In this document: positions 26,480-38,232 of the stretch, one piece after another | How the letters are laid out: every line of letters starts with the position of its first letter | Position numbering within the stretch: the first letter of the stretch is position 1 | NCBI RefSeq assembly: GCF_008831285.2 | Contig: NC_045146.1 | Span: 11,232,972 to 11,296,971, forward strand | Direction: 5' to 3' | From: Nymphaea colorata | Lineage: Eukaryota; Streptophyta; Magnoliopsida; Nymphaeales; Nymphaeaceae | Length of the DNA: 64,000 bases | The notes under the pieces: generated by a model | Databases searched by the model: none | Seen by the model: only the letters and a program-made list of their open reading frames with translations | Told to the model about the DNA's origin: nothing | Made by a program: the position numbers and the translations under genes

Positions 26480-27420
26480 AAAACAACAAAAAGACAAAAG
26501 AAAAGGCTCATCCTTTAACATGAAGAGCTATTTCGACAATACTGGAGCCCGAGACCTTATTTGTTTACAACATCTGCATGGCTCACCAAATGCAGGAGCT
26601 TGGAGAAACAGTGAGTGAATTCAAACAACACCTTAGGTTATTTCTCGAAAATGTCAGCCATGCCAATCTGACAGAAAGGAAGGAGCAGAGCAGGTATCAT
26701 GTATAGTACATTCCTCAATTTTTGTGCAGTTACATTTGCTAAAATAAATAGGGGACCCCAAAACAGCAAACCATCCTACGCCACCCAGAAACTAGAAACA
26801 ACTATACTTGAAAGCTAAACCAAAACAGATATGTACAATTCTTTACACAAGGAAAAGATCCAACACAAACTAGAAACAAGAAAAAAACAACTTTTTTTCC
26901 TTTTTGATGAAGAATATGAATGAAAACAGCCAGTTCCTAAAGGCAATTTTAGGTCTTTTTTGTTCTTTTTCAAACAAATTAGTAATAATTAATCATAACT
27001 CTAATCCTACGATGATCAAATGATCAGAAGTTCAGCTAAATATGCTATACATGAAGCATGAAAATAGCAAAACAAATGAAAATTAATACAACGCTATAAA
27101 TCAACACTTCCCTACAATGCATGCATGAAAGGATCCTACATAGAGTAATTCTACGTTGGTATTTGGGGAGAAACTTGACAATTCATCTCCTTTGTTGAAC
27201 AATCCGCAGCGCACAATCCATCTCTTAATGTAGGACGACTCTTGGCTCATGTGGGATGCAGAAAGAAGATGAGCATGTTCAAGTTAAGAAATTAAGCTCT
27301 TGGCTCATGTGGGATGCAGAAAGAAGATGAGCATGTTCAAGTTAAGAAATTAAGAGGCTATTCAAGAGGACATGGGCTTCAAGGCTTCATCACCAAGATG
27401 AGATGTTGGAAACTCTGGAG
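26480..27420 (+). repeat. Recurrent ~0.9 kb module
   Basis: This module starts with the 'tttaacatg' block and includes 'atgtcagccatgccaatctga', a 'ccaacacaaactagaaacaa' tract, 'ctacaatgcatgcatgaaag' and 'tatttggggagaagcttgac'. Related copies end near 10690, 14050, 25600, 27420 and 32060, and inverted near 5870-6600 in arm A. Within this copy a 60 bp stretch (27235-27295 and 27296-27355) is tandemly duplicated ('cttggctcatgtgggatgca'). Confidence 0.75.
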
Positions 27421-27660
27421 TGTCTTGAGTGAAAAGAAGACCTCCACTCCCAACTTTTGCAATAAAACCAGGTTTTTTAGCTCCAAAACGTCAATTTTGA
27501 ACATGCATCCAAATGGGACCTTAAAATTTTTATCAACAGTATGGCACAACCAAAAAAGGTGTTTCGACGTTGCCCACATTTCATTGACAAACTGTACAAA
27601 CCTTGTTGCATTTGAAAGATTTTTCTAGAAGCAGAAGATTATTTACACAACCACCGAATG

Positions 27661-27762
27661 TTAAGCTTTTAACCTTGGTATCCTAAAAGCTAAAGAAAAC
27701 AAGCTTCGTCTCCCTTTGCAAGACTCAGTTTTACGTCTCTTCTTGCTCAAATTACAGCTACC
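27661..27762 (-). pseudogene. Copy of coiled-coil gene exon 7 in repeat copy C
   Basis: Reads GSCNLSKKRRKTESCKGRRS, then LFSLAFRIPRLKA and a stop, against GSRSLSKKRRKRESTMGRQS in the intact exon at 45248-45364. It has several replacements and stops five residues early. The acceptor is CTG instead of CAG, the same lesion as at 9630, so both copies descend from one already damaged duplicate. Homology to the real locus covers about 27512-28250, corresponding to 45125-45800. Confidence 0.85.
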
Positions 27763-29996
27763 CAGCAACATAGACATATGATATCAGTTAAGAGAGTTCA
27801 ACTCAAGGACCATACAACGTGCATTTATTGTAAGCAATTCCGAAAACAGCATGTAATGTAAGGACATGTAACAGTAAGACTGAATTTTGAGGTTGGTAAC
27901 CAAAATGATTCATAAAAAGAAAAGCACAGACGCGTTCATCTATGTCATATGTGAAAGTGAGTTCAACACTGAAACTTGTAGCCAATTCCACCATCAAAAG
28001 GCACTTAACAGATGGAAACTGCATTAACATAATATTTTTCTAGCACAGAACCATGTAGTGGATCCTCCACCATGTGGCCTCAGGAAATGAATGTGAGACG
28101 AGAGTGATTTAATGGTTCTCCAAATGTAAAAGGCCAACTCTCAGCGACAACAGAAGAATACGAATGTCCTTTTCTCATCCAACATTAAGAGATGTTTAGG
28201 AAAAAAGTAGGACCGCATCAGATTTACAAGTGAGCAGAACTTGTCTTCAACAGCATCAGGTGAATCTTCAACTTAAAAAATGTCCTTTCTCATGCACTCG
28301 TACATTGATCGAAAGAAATGATAAAATGCTCCCAATCCCTTTCTTCACAACCTTTTATGTTTGGTTGAGCTTCACTAGCTAGAAATTTTCCTCAATATAA
28401 AAATAAAATAAAAACTATAAAATTTGACAAAACACTCAGAAAAAGTAGCATTGAAAATCTCTTTAATAGATAGAATTAAAAAAGTGAGAATTGATTTTGG
28501 TTTTCAGAATTTTGGTTCGTGAGAATCAAAAACAGGGAATAGCTTAAAAATCTATCAAAAATGAAAAATCCTGAAATTTTGTGGGCTAATTTTCACACAA
28601 CACCAAGAATCAAATCCAAATTCAATTTTATCACATAAGGCATACATTGATACGTCCCACCACTAGAATTAGAAAAAAAAAAAGTAAGCTTGAACGGAGA
28701 AAACAGAAGAAAGAGATCGTTGTGATGGTGCTGGTATCTTGAAGGCCTCATCTAGGCTCTATACAGGCATACACCTTGCAAAACAACTAGTGCTTTCAAG
28801 TGTTTGAGGACAGAGCTAGGCATACACCTTGGCAACAAGGAAAGCTAAGCACGAACAGAGAAAACAAAAGAAAGAGATGATTGTGATGGTGCAGATGCAC
28901 GTACCTTGAAGGTCTCATCTAGGCACCATAAAGCAGTGTTTGAAGACAGAGTTAGGCATACACTTTGGCAGCAGGGAGAATATAAAGCATTTTGTCAACT
29001 AGAGCACTATTACGCCATCTTTTATGTGTATGTATGAATTGTAAAACACACAAATATTGTCTACCAAGAAGAACAGAACAAAATGAGATTTATGATCATC
29101 CAAAACAATATTGAAAAGAGGACTAGGTTTCCACCCATGGATGGACCCTTTAAAGAAAAGAAAAACAATTGAATATGACAAGAGAACAATACTCACCTGA
29201 AGAGAGAAATCAATACCATGGAGAAAAAGAGAGAGAGGGTGGGGGCCCAAATTTGGGAAGTTTTTTGGCAGTTAACCTGTTACTTTAACCATGTAGACCC
29301 TTCACAAAAAAAAAATGGAGAAATCACCCAAGAAAATGTTCCTTTTCCCAAAAACCCCATTATACAAACACACCCAAGCATGGCCTAAAGTTAATCCCAA
29401 ACTAAACCAAACTCCACTAATTCAGTCTGCCATAAGAGAAGTTAAGAAGAGGAAGGTAAGTCACAAAAAAAAAAGGCTCTTAACTGCACCTCCTAAACTG
29501 AGAAGGTGTCCTGCCAAACTAATTAGCCATCTCTCTTCCATTCCCCTCAAACCTCCAAAGAAAACATTTTTGGTTGAAGTACAAACACATGGTTGCTTCT
29601 CATCAAGGACCTATTCAAGCATCAGGGTGTTGTCATTGATTTAAATGAAGGTTATGGTTTAATACTCTAACAAAGAGTCTTAGGTTTGATCCATTGGTGA
29701 AGTAAGACAGCAAGGATTAATTGTGGGAAAAATAGTTTGATGCAACAATAAAACTAGGTGGATGAATTTTGTTTGAAAACTTTGCTTTTTCATGAGCAAA
29801 AGGTGAGCAATATATCAATCTGACCACAACTTTATTTGCCAGAATCTCTAAGAATTTCAACTTGAGCTTTGTGAGTGCAACTGTTCGTGGGCAGGAGATA
29901 TTGGAATTCGTAACTACTTAGTGCAAGATTTATCAATCCAATATGAAGACCCGCCCATATGCATCTGTTTTGCCACTAGGGGCGGTTAAAAATTGC

Positions 29997-30700
29997 TTAA
30001 GAATCCCCTTCTGCTAGGTGATCAATCCCTGAAAAGGCAGGTGAAAATTTATTGCAACTTGGCTGCTTACAACTGAATCCTTCATTTTTGGGAGCTTCAT
30101 TCTCCAAAATCTCCGAACCTACAAATGCAACATCAGGATTTCCATGACTAAATTGGAAAGAAGAAGCTGCAATTGCAGATGGTATGTGCGTCCCAAGGCT
30201 CAAAGATAGCCCTTGCACAACAGTTACATCTGCCCTTGTCCACTTTGCAAGATTTGCAACTGTGTCCCCATACCCACCTCACGGCTCAGTGCTGAGATTC
30301 AAAGTGTCACAGGCCAAATCATCACCACCATTTATTTGTTCTCAGATGCCCAACATATTAGTAACTGCTGGTCGCATAAACATTTCCTTCCTACCATCCC
30401 TCCACGTATTCAAAATGCTTTCCTCAAGGCGAGGTGCAAGATCTGGCAGGTTTGTTTGTATATGTACTGGCAGTTGAACAGTTAATATACATCATGTGCC
30501 CAGGAAGTGCAGGAAACGATTCTGACTACCATCCTTCAAATACAAGGTAGGCGTAACATCACATTGAATACTAGAACCAGAGAAATATGTAGCCAGGACC
30601 ATCTTCTCTAATTTAACTGTGGAAGGTTCAATATCAGCTAAGTACACTTAGAATCGAAGGATAGGATGGAAAGGGAACCAATTCAAATAAGTGTTTTCAG
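29997..30700 (-). pseudogene. Third copy of the frame-broken coding remnant
   Basis: Closely similar to 12086-12793 in the same orientation. The last block differs from arms A and B by single residues (KNEGFSCK for KNDGFSCK, HLAEGDS for HLAKGDS). Part of the MGSLSILSF block is lost around 30640, where the CTTTCACGC-like stretch is missing. It has no intact frame either. Confidence 0.45.
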
Positions 30701-32487
30701 CAACCACATGATGAACATTTTCTTTTCAGATTGGCAACAAACTCAGGCAGTATACCCTTGCTTTTAAAAGAAAAAAATCTATCGGGAATGTTCACATTTC
30801 CTATACTGATCTTATGAAACCTACTTAGAGGGCAAGGCTGGGGGCAGCTTCCTCCAACTTAATTCCTATTCTTAGCATCATGGAATCACTTTGTGATCAT
30901 GATGCTTCACACCAGAAAGACATGAGGCATAGTGTGTGTCACTCGCCCTTGTGATATTTGTCCATCCTTCCGCCGCTCACTAATTGGGCCATAAATCCAT
31001 TGAGCCATATTAGACTGTATGAATTTGGATAGCATCTCTTAGTGGTGATGACTATTATGTACGATTTCCTCCTGATTTTCAGTTTTATCAAAAAATACCC
31101 CAGAAAAAACCTCACCATTTAAAACGAGTTAACGATCTTTCTGGCTTGGATGGTGAACTAAGTGACATATCTACCTTACCAAGGTTGAATCAGATGCACT
31201 TCATTGTAGGCCAAGCGCAAGCATTCCTATACTGGAGACCGAGACCTTAATGTTTACACCATCTGCATGGCTCACCAAATGCAGGCAGCTTGGAGAAACG
31301 GCTGAGTGAATTCATACTTATGTTTGTTTACGCATATTTGCCTTTTGCACAATGCATGTAGAATAAAAGGAGCAGGGATCAGCTAAAATATTTTGGAAAT
31401 CAACACCTTAACTTCTTGAAAATGTCAGCCATGCCAATCTGATCACTCAGACAGAAAGGAAGGAGCAGAGAAAATGTATAGTAATACTTGAAAGCTAAAC
31501 CAAAACAGATATGTACAGTTCTTTACACATAGAAAAGATCCAACACAAACTAGAAACAAGAAAAAAAAAACAATTCTTTTTCCTTTTTGATGAAGAATAC
31601 GATTGAAAACCCACTCTTCCTAAAGGCAATTTTAAGTTTTTTTTGTTCTTTTTCAAACAAATCAGTGATAATAAATCATAACTCTAATCCTACGATGAAC
31701 AAAGGATCAAAAGTTCAGCTAAATATGCTATAGATGAAGAATGAAAATGGCAAAACAAACTAAAATTAATGAAATTCTATAAATCAACACTTCTCTACAA
31801 TGCATGCATGAAAGGTTCCTGCATAGAGAAGACAGCAATTCTACCTTGGTATTTGGGGAGAAGCTTGACAATTCATCTCCTTTGTTGAACAATCCGCAGC
31901 GGACAATCCATCTCTTAATGTAGGACGACTCTTGGCTAACGTGGGATGCCCAAAGAAGATGAGCATGTTCAAGTTAAGAAATTAAGGACATGAGAATAGG
32001 CTATTCAAGAGGACATGGGCTTCAAGGCTTCATCACCAAGATGAAAGGTTGGAAGTTCTGGAAGAAGTTTCAAAGGAAGGGAATGGATCTAATTGTCCCC
32101 TCTTGGAGAGATTTTATAGACCTCTACCCTGAACATTTGATTTCTTCTAATCTACAAAGCACTAGTATGAAGCTCAAAAACAAATCTTGCTAGACGAAAG
32201 TCTTAAGGTGATCACAACACAAGAACACTGGCCTAGGGGAAATATGTGAGTGTCATTTCAACACAGGACAAGCAATTCAGATGTTGGACATGAGACTTTC
32301 ACGTTGAAGACAGAAGAGTTCAAGACCTCAGCTAACAAACCCAAGCCTGTACGTACCTAACCCCAGTGTGTATGGCAGGAAAAGAAACACACAAAGCAAG
32401 AAAAAACAAGCAAACAAACAAAAGAAAAGGCTCATTGGAGAATATATAAAAGCTGGCATAAATCAGAAATATCAAAAAAAAAAAAAC

Positions 32488-32620
32488 CATCAACTGCTTT
32501 GCCAACATCCCTAGAAGATAAGCCAAATACTTCTATCCAAGTCTTTGAGAACAGTGCTAATAGCATAAAAACAATAAAGAAAAGAGAGCATGGAATGGAT
32601 TGGCTGCCATATCTGCCAGG
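32488..32620 (-). pseudogene. SEC61 alpha exon fragment (copy 2, second exon)
   Basis: Second occurrence of the fragment seen at 25774-25910. It again starts after CTGCAG with LADMAANPF and carries LFSKTWIEVFGLSSRDVGKA. It has a frameshift near the 'ccatgctctcttttc' stretch, a six-base deletion (the codons for CA of ACALFS are lost) and no good donor at the end (GTTTTT). It is clearly non-functional. Confidence 0.8.
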
Positions 32621-32701
32621 CTGCAAGCCTGCAAAGCATCTTCAAGTTATTAGATTTGTAGACAAATTATGTAATTAAAAGAGGACAAAAAGAATAATCG
32701 C

Positions 32702-32789
32702 TTCGATGGTGCTGTAAGTAGTAAGAAATTCCACCAAGAGGAATAAACTGGCCACCTACATATTCAGATTCCTTCCGTTTCCCAAGAAA
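32702..32789 (-). pseudogene. SEC61 alpha exon fragment (copy 2, first exon)
   Basis: Minus-strand reading FLGKRKESEYVGGQFIPLGG, then ISYYLQHHR. This copy keeps the LGK.KESEY context typical of Sec61 alpha better than copy 1 does. The donor is destroyed (CGATT where copy 1 has GTGATT). Together with 32488-32620 it repeats the two-exon arrangement 6.7 kb from copy 1. Confidence 0.8.
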
Positions 32790-32844
32790 TGCTCCTAATC
32801 CATTTCGTCACAACCTCTTGGTTGAGCTTCATTGGCCAGCAATT

Positions 32845-33110
32845 TTCCTCAGTATCACTGCATACAAAAATGTTGGACACATCCATATGTCATACAAGAT
32901 ACATGATTAATGGCTCATGTTGGCTTCCAGAGATGAATCTTCAACTTAAAAAATCTCCTTTTTCATGCACTCCTACATTGTATTTACACTGCATACAAAA
33001 ATGTTGGACACATCCATATGTCATACAAGATACATGATTAATGGCTCATGTTGGCTTCCAGATGAATCTTCAACTTAAAAAATCTCCTTTTTCATGCACT
33101 CCTACAATGA
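32845..33110 (+). repeat. Local tandem duplication ('atgttggacacatccatatg')
   Basis: A segment of about 120 bp starting 'actgcatacaaaaatgttgg' occurs at about 32858 and again at about 32987, in direct tandem. Arm B has the unit once (14105-14240), with an internal 21-bp duplication ('ggctcatgttggcttccatta'). The array is thus variable between copies. Confidence 0.75.
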
Positions 33111-34339
33111 AATACAGAAAGAAATGATAAAATGATACTAATCCCTTTCTTCACAACTTTTCATATTTGGTTGAGCTTCACTAGCTCGAAATTTTCCTCA
33201 ATATAAAAATAAAATAAAAACTATAAAATTTGACAAAACACTCAGAAAAAGTAGAATTGAAAATCTCTTAAATAGATACAATTAAAAAAGTGAGAATTGG
33301 TTTTTGGTTTTCAGAATTTTGGTTCGTGAGAATCAAAAACAGGGAATAGCTTAAAAATCTATCAAAAATGACTGGAAGTTCAAAAAATCCTAAAATTTTG
33401 TGGGCTTTCTTTGTGAAAAACTGAACATATGTCTAACAAATTATGAACACTCCAAATTATTACAAAATCAAATCTTTGGAAAAGTGATATTCTTACCACA
33501 GGCAACTCATTCAATAAGATTCAAAACTAACGGAAGAATGTATAAGTAACAACAAAATATTCAGGCAAATTTAAATTCTAGAAAATCAAAGGATAAGATG
33601 AAAGCCATATTTGTCAAAACATAAGGACGTTAGGAACTTGGAACAATAAAGGTCCACAAAAATTAGAACTATACAATAATCAAATACTGATGTCTATTCA
33701 GAACCAAGCATGCCCAAAACACCACAAGCTCAAAAAAAAAATCAATTGGACGGAAAACAAGGCACCTAGATAATTAAGTGCCTTGAAGAAGGTTCCAGGA
33801 AAACAAAACAAGCAGAGAAGTACACAAAGTCTGAGTTGATGTATGGTAAGGTCATGCATGAAATATGAAATTCACATTATAGAAACAGTCTAGACACGAT
33901 ACCAAGAAATAATGAGGTCAGCAAATTAGATACAGTAACAGATCATTGCAAACCCTTGCAAATGTTGAGCAGATACCATGCTACTATCAAATCAGATAAA
34001 ACCAACATCCACGATGCTTACAGATGGAAAATGCCAAGAACTGTGTAGCCAACAGATGGAAAATACTGCAACGACAGATACAGGGTCAGGTTCTGCAGTG
34101 ACAATAATTACAAGAATACAGGCATACACCTTGCAACACAACTAGTGCTTTCAAGTGTTTGAGGACAGAGCTAGGTAAGCACGAACAGAGAAAACAAAAG
34201 AAAGAGATGATTGTGATGGTGCAGATGCCGTACCTTGAAGGCCTCATCTGGGCACCATAAAGCAGTGTTTGAAGACAGAGCACCTTTTATGTGTATGTGT
34301 GAATTGTAAAACACACAAATATTGTCTACAAAGAAGAAC

Positions 34340-34640
34340 TTGTAATACTTACTTTTTCATTGTCAATCGAGGGAAGCCCATAAGAGCCTAGCAGTGAACA
34401 TTGCCTCAATATTAAACAAGTGGAAATGCAAACTAGCTGAACAATATGTGGACATGATAACAAAGAATAATCACCACCTAAAAGACCAGCACCCATATGC
34501 TGAAAAGAAGAGATTTTCTGGTCGAAAGGAGAGAAAGAGAGATGAACATGGCAAGTAAGGAGAAGAAGCATAAATGCACATAAAAAAAATAATAAAGATG
34601 AGAAAACTTTCCAACCAGGAAAAAAAATTATGAAGAAATA
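34340..34640. other. Insert specific to copy C, possible exon on minus strand
   Basis: Not found in the arms. On the minus strand an open frame reads GAGLLGGDYSLLSCPHIVQL and, further on, GSYGLPSIDNEK just before GTAAGT, a good donor. This could be one exon of a captured gene. I do not recognise the protein and see no partner exon. Confidence 0.3.
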
Positions 34641-36480
34641 GAGAGAGAGAGAGGGGGGGTTAAATTGAGAAATCACCCAAGAAAACTTCCCTTCACAAAC
34701 AAAAAAAAATAGAGAAATCACCTAAGAAAACTTCCCTTTCCCCAAAACCCCAATATACAAACACAGCCAAGCATGGCCTAAATTTAATCCCAAACTAAAC
34801 CAAACTCCACTAATTTCAGTCTGCCACAAGAGAAGTTAAGAAGAGGAAGGGAAGTAAAAAAAAAAATGTTTTTTCCTGCACCTCCTAAACTGAGAAGGTA
34901 AGGTGTCCTGCCAAACTAATTGGCCATCTCTCTTCCATTCCCCTCAAACCTCCAAAGAAAGCATTTTTTCTTGAAGTGGAAAACACATGGTTGCTTCTCA
35001 TCAAGGACCCTTCAAGCATCAGGGTGTTGTCACTAATTTAAATGTTGTCACTAATTTAAATGAAGATTATGATTTAATACTCTAGTAAGAACAAAGAGTC
35101 TTAGGTTTGATCCTAGTTTGGTGAGACAGCAAAGGATTAATTGTGGGAAAAATAGTTCGATGCAACAATAACACTAGGGGGATGAATTTTGTTTGAAAAC
35201 TTTGAGCAATATCTCAATCTGATCACAACTTTATTTACCTGAATTCTAAGAATTTCAACTTGAGCTTTGTGAGTGCAACTGTTTGTGTGCAGGAGATATT
35301 CTCGTTCACCCAAAATATTTCATGAGTATTAAGATGTACCTCAAGGCGATGCTATCAAGCTTCTTGAAAGGAACTCTTTACATCTCTAGGACATGAACAT
35401 AAAGGAGAAATTCTCAGCCTCATAGAAAAGCACAAAAAAGGAGTAAACATTGACTTGAAATCTCGCATGTGCAAAAGATTTTTGCAATTGATACTTGAGA
35501 TTTTGGCCCCCATATCTTTATAATTCCTGACAGGTATCCTTTTTTTTCATTTTTTGTTTTTTTAAGCACTTACGAGGTTTGCTTGGAGGATAGACCACTC
35601 CATCACCTTCAGCTTAGTGACAGTAGAGAAAAATCCCCCCCTCTTCATGCCTTTTTTTTTTTTGAAAGCACTTACGACTTTTGTTTCGAGAAATCTCATT
35701 CCATCACCTTCAGCTTAGTGACAGTAGAGAAATCCCCGCGCAAGGAAGCCCATGCCATCACCTTCAGCTCAGTGATAGTACAGAAATCCTCCGTCTCGGT
35801 GCCCCCACATGTTTCTTTTTTTTTATAAGCACTTTTGAGGTTTGCATAGAGGAAACAACTCATTCCATCACCTTCAGCTCAGTGACAGTAGAGAAATTCC
35901 CTGCTCCCACTCTTGGTGCTCCCTTTTCCTTCTTCTTTTTCATTTGAGCACTTTGGAGGTTGGTCTGAAGGAACCTCATTCCATCACCTTCAACTCAATG
36001 ACAGTAGAGAAATCCTCCAGCCCCCTCCTTTACGTGCTTTTTTTTTTATATCCTGTCAGAATCTTATAAAATATGAGGGTTTCTTCTCATAGTATTTCAT
36101 TGTTGAACCATTGCAAATGTCTGATTGTCAAAGTCAACGTAAAATCCTTTCCCAAGCTTTCTCAACTTCATTGAACTTCTCCTCATTGCTCATATCGAAG
36201 GTCTTTCAAAATTCCTTTCAGCCAGCTGATAGCAAGAACTTGAAATTTCTCCCCTTCCTCAAGGAAATATTAAAGGTAAATAAAGATATATCTTGATGTA
36301 GACATGGCACAGTGATGAAGCTAGAGTAGAATTCTTAGAGATTCCTAACAAAAGAATAGCTCTCGACCATAGATTGGTATACTGCTCAAGAGATCACTTC
36401 TACTCATGAAATTACAACTTTGTAAAATCAATATTTCGAAGGCAACCAAAAAAAAATTTGAGAAACCTTATTCGAAAGTG
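34640..36480 (+). repeat. Decayed mosaic copy (D) of arm sequence
   Basis: Successive blocks resemble arm B out of order: 34640-35300 resembles 11340-11990, 35530-36060 resembles 15640-15830 (expanded, see minisatellite), 36180-36300 resembles about 18150-18230, and 36320-36420 is a plus-strand match to arm A 8070-8150 ('gaaattcttagagattc'). Divergence is clearly higher than between A, B and C, so this copy is older or less constrained. Confidence 0.65.
35565..36030 (+). repeat. Expanded ~50-115 bp minisatellite inside copy D
   Basis: The core 'ccatcaccttcagct' followed by 'agtgacagtagagaaat' starts at 35600, 35701, 35755, 35865 and 35981. Each unit except one is preceded by an 'agcactt..gaggtttg'-like stretch and followed by T-rich DNA. 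Arm B at 15660-15830 has only one full and one partial unit, so the array expanded in copy D. Confidence 0.8.
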
Positions 36481-36558
36481 GGTTCCAAATATTGAAAACC
36501 AACCGATTTTGAGAAAATGCACTAATTAACTCTTTCAACCCCTATGCAACGTGGCAGA

Positions 36559-36780
36559 GGATTTGCAGAGGAAACCCTTGCCTCGAGGCATAGGGTTTTC
36601 TCTTAACTCTGAAACCCTCTGCTTGATAGCGTTTCAGAGGCAGAGGGTTTTCTCTGATCTCTGAAACCCTCCGCTTGAGAGTGTTTCAGAGGTAGAGGGT
36701 TTTCTCTGAACTCTGAAACCCTCCACTTGTGAGTGTTTCAGAGGCAGAGGGTTTCCTCTGGTTTCAAAAACCCTCCACCG
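36559..36780. repeat. 52-bp tandem repeat with internal dyad symmetry
   Basis: Units starting 'gaaaccctc' begin at 36611, 36663 and 36715, with a degenerate first unit at about 36559. Each unit contains 'gaaaccctc' and, inverted, 'gagggttttctc', plus 'tgtttcagagg', so single strands would fold into hairpins. The array ends at about 36780 in 'accctccaccgcgaagcaga'. Confidence 0.85.
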
Positions 36781-38214
36781 CGAAGCAGAGGGTGGAGGAA
36801 GAGGATTTCTAAAGTTGAGAGAGAGAGACCTCTTACAATGGTTTGGTGAGCGGTTGTCGGAGATCCGCTCCGGTGCATCGCTGGTTGCCGGTGCCCCCTA
36901 GACAGCTGCACCTCCCGCAGAATCGAGGTACGAGAGAAGAGACCTCGAGGGATAGAGAGAATTGACGTTGAAAATGAGAAAAGAAAGGGAGGACGTTGAA
37001 ATTAAAAAGAAAGCGAGGACGTTGAAATTGACCGTTGCGATTACCTTCCTTTTTTTAACTCTTAGCATTTAATGGAAAAGGCAAGCTATAAAAGGGCTTT
37101 CCATATGCATAAATAAACCGTTTACTCTTTTCATATGTTCTTTCACTGAATTTAATAGTCAAAATTAATGAATAGAAGGAGGAGAATGTTCATGTTAGAA
37201 GCCAGATTGTTTATTAGACATAACTGAACCTGACACACACGAAAAAGAATAACATGGATTTTCTTGCCCTCCCTTTTAAAGATTGATAAGAAGAACACTC
37301 CGATCAAAGTCTAGTGCTCCTTCATCATAGTCGGATCTGAGTCCGGATTACCAATTTTGGTAAGAGCCTGACCTGTGTACACAATTACTTTTTATTTGCA
37401 TTAACTACCCACTCAAACATGTTCGTTTCTTAATTGATTCGTCGCTTTCTGCGTCTCTCTCCCTACAAGTAAATTTTCCTTACCCGCCCCTTTCCTTTTT
37501 ACCGTTCAGGTGAATATTTTTTATATTATTTTAAGATGTTGAGCTTAATTACTTTGTAAAAATTTTCATCAATAAAATTATTGGCCACTACCTATAATCA
37601 ACCCGCTCGGTCTTTTTTTTCTTCATTGCCAGAACACCAACTCGCTGCTCTTAGATTAACTAGCAAATACTAGTTATAGTCACACCATATTTCGTGAAAT
37701 GAAATAAGAACATAGAATTCTTAGAATATATATCATAAACAACTAGCCTTCCAAGAACACAATGTTTTCACATTTTCCATTTTCGGGCTGATGGTTCGGA
37801 GGTTAGTAACATTTATTATCAGGACGCAGGAGGTGTGGTTTATGTGTGGGCTAAAAAAACTTATTATTAATTTTATATTAATATTTTTGAGTATTTTTTC
37901 ATCTATATATTGTTTTTTCTTTAAAAATTAAAAATTTAGGTCTAATGCTCTTTAACAAAATTTTCTAACTCGACTCCTATCAAATATCTTATATATGTTT
38001 GCTCGAATTTAAATAAAATATATAAAATTTAACATTCAAAAGGCTCGCCTCGTGTCGCACATTTACCATCAAACTTGATCAGAACGGTCTTAAATCATTA
38101 AGATCGTAGGCGCCTCAAAAAGGAGAAGCTAAAAGTTGTAAATGTTTGCAATTTCAACTCTCCAGTCTCCAACAGTATATTTGAATTCGTAAACGGAGTT
38201 GGTGCACCCACCAA
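36781..38214. other. Intergenic, no gene recognised
   Basis: GC-richer DNA at 36830-36960 contains short open frames without recognisable protein. 'gaggacgttgaaattaaaaa'-like phrases repeat at about 36990 and 37015. From 37060 on it is AT-rich, with no supported feature. Confidence 0.5.
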
Positions 38215-38232
38215 GAAACGGTGACCGAGATC

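Larger units (their letters stand above)
24765..34320 (+). repeat. Third, rearranged copy (C) of the arm sequence, direct to arm B
   Basis: The blocks, with their arm B or centre counterparts, are: 24765-25600 (13340-14030 and 9948-10690), 26200-26480 (14040-14310), 26515-27417 (9769-10690), 28250-28420 (10830-10990), 28860-30800 (11010-12900), 30845-31200 (12910-13270), 31340-32060 (13340-14050) and 32800-34270 (14040-15450). Order and copy number differ from the arms: the module ending in 'tttggggagaagcttgac' is present three times here. C also carries inserts absent from both arms (SEC61 fragments, exon 7 copy, 30801-30845). Divergence from B is a few percent. Confidence 0.85.

Noticed and set aside
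36611-36766. Interstitial telomeric repeat
   Set aside because: The AAACCCT-like core occurs once per 52-bp unit in dyads, not as tandem heptamers.
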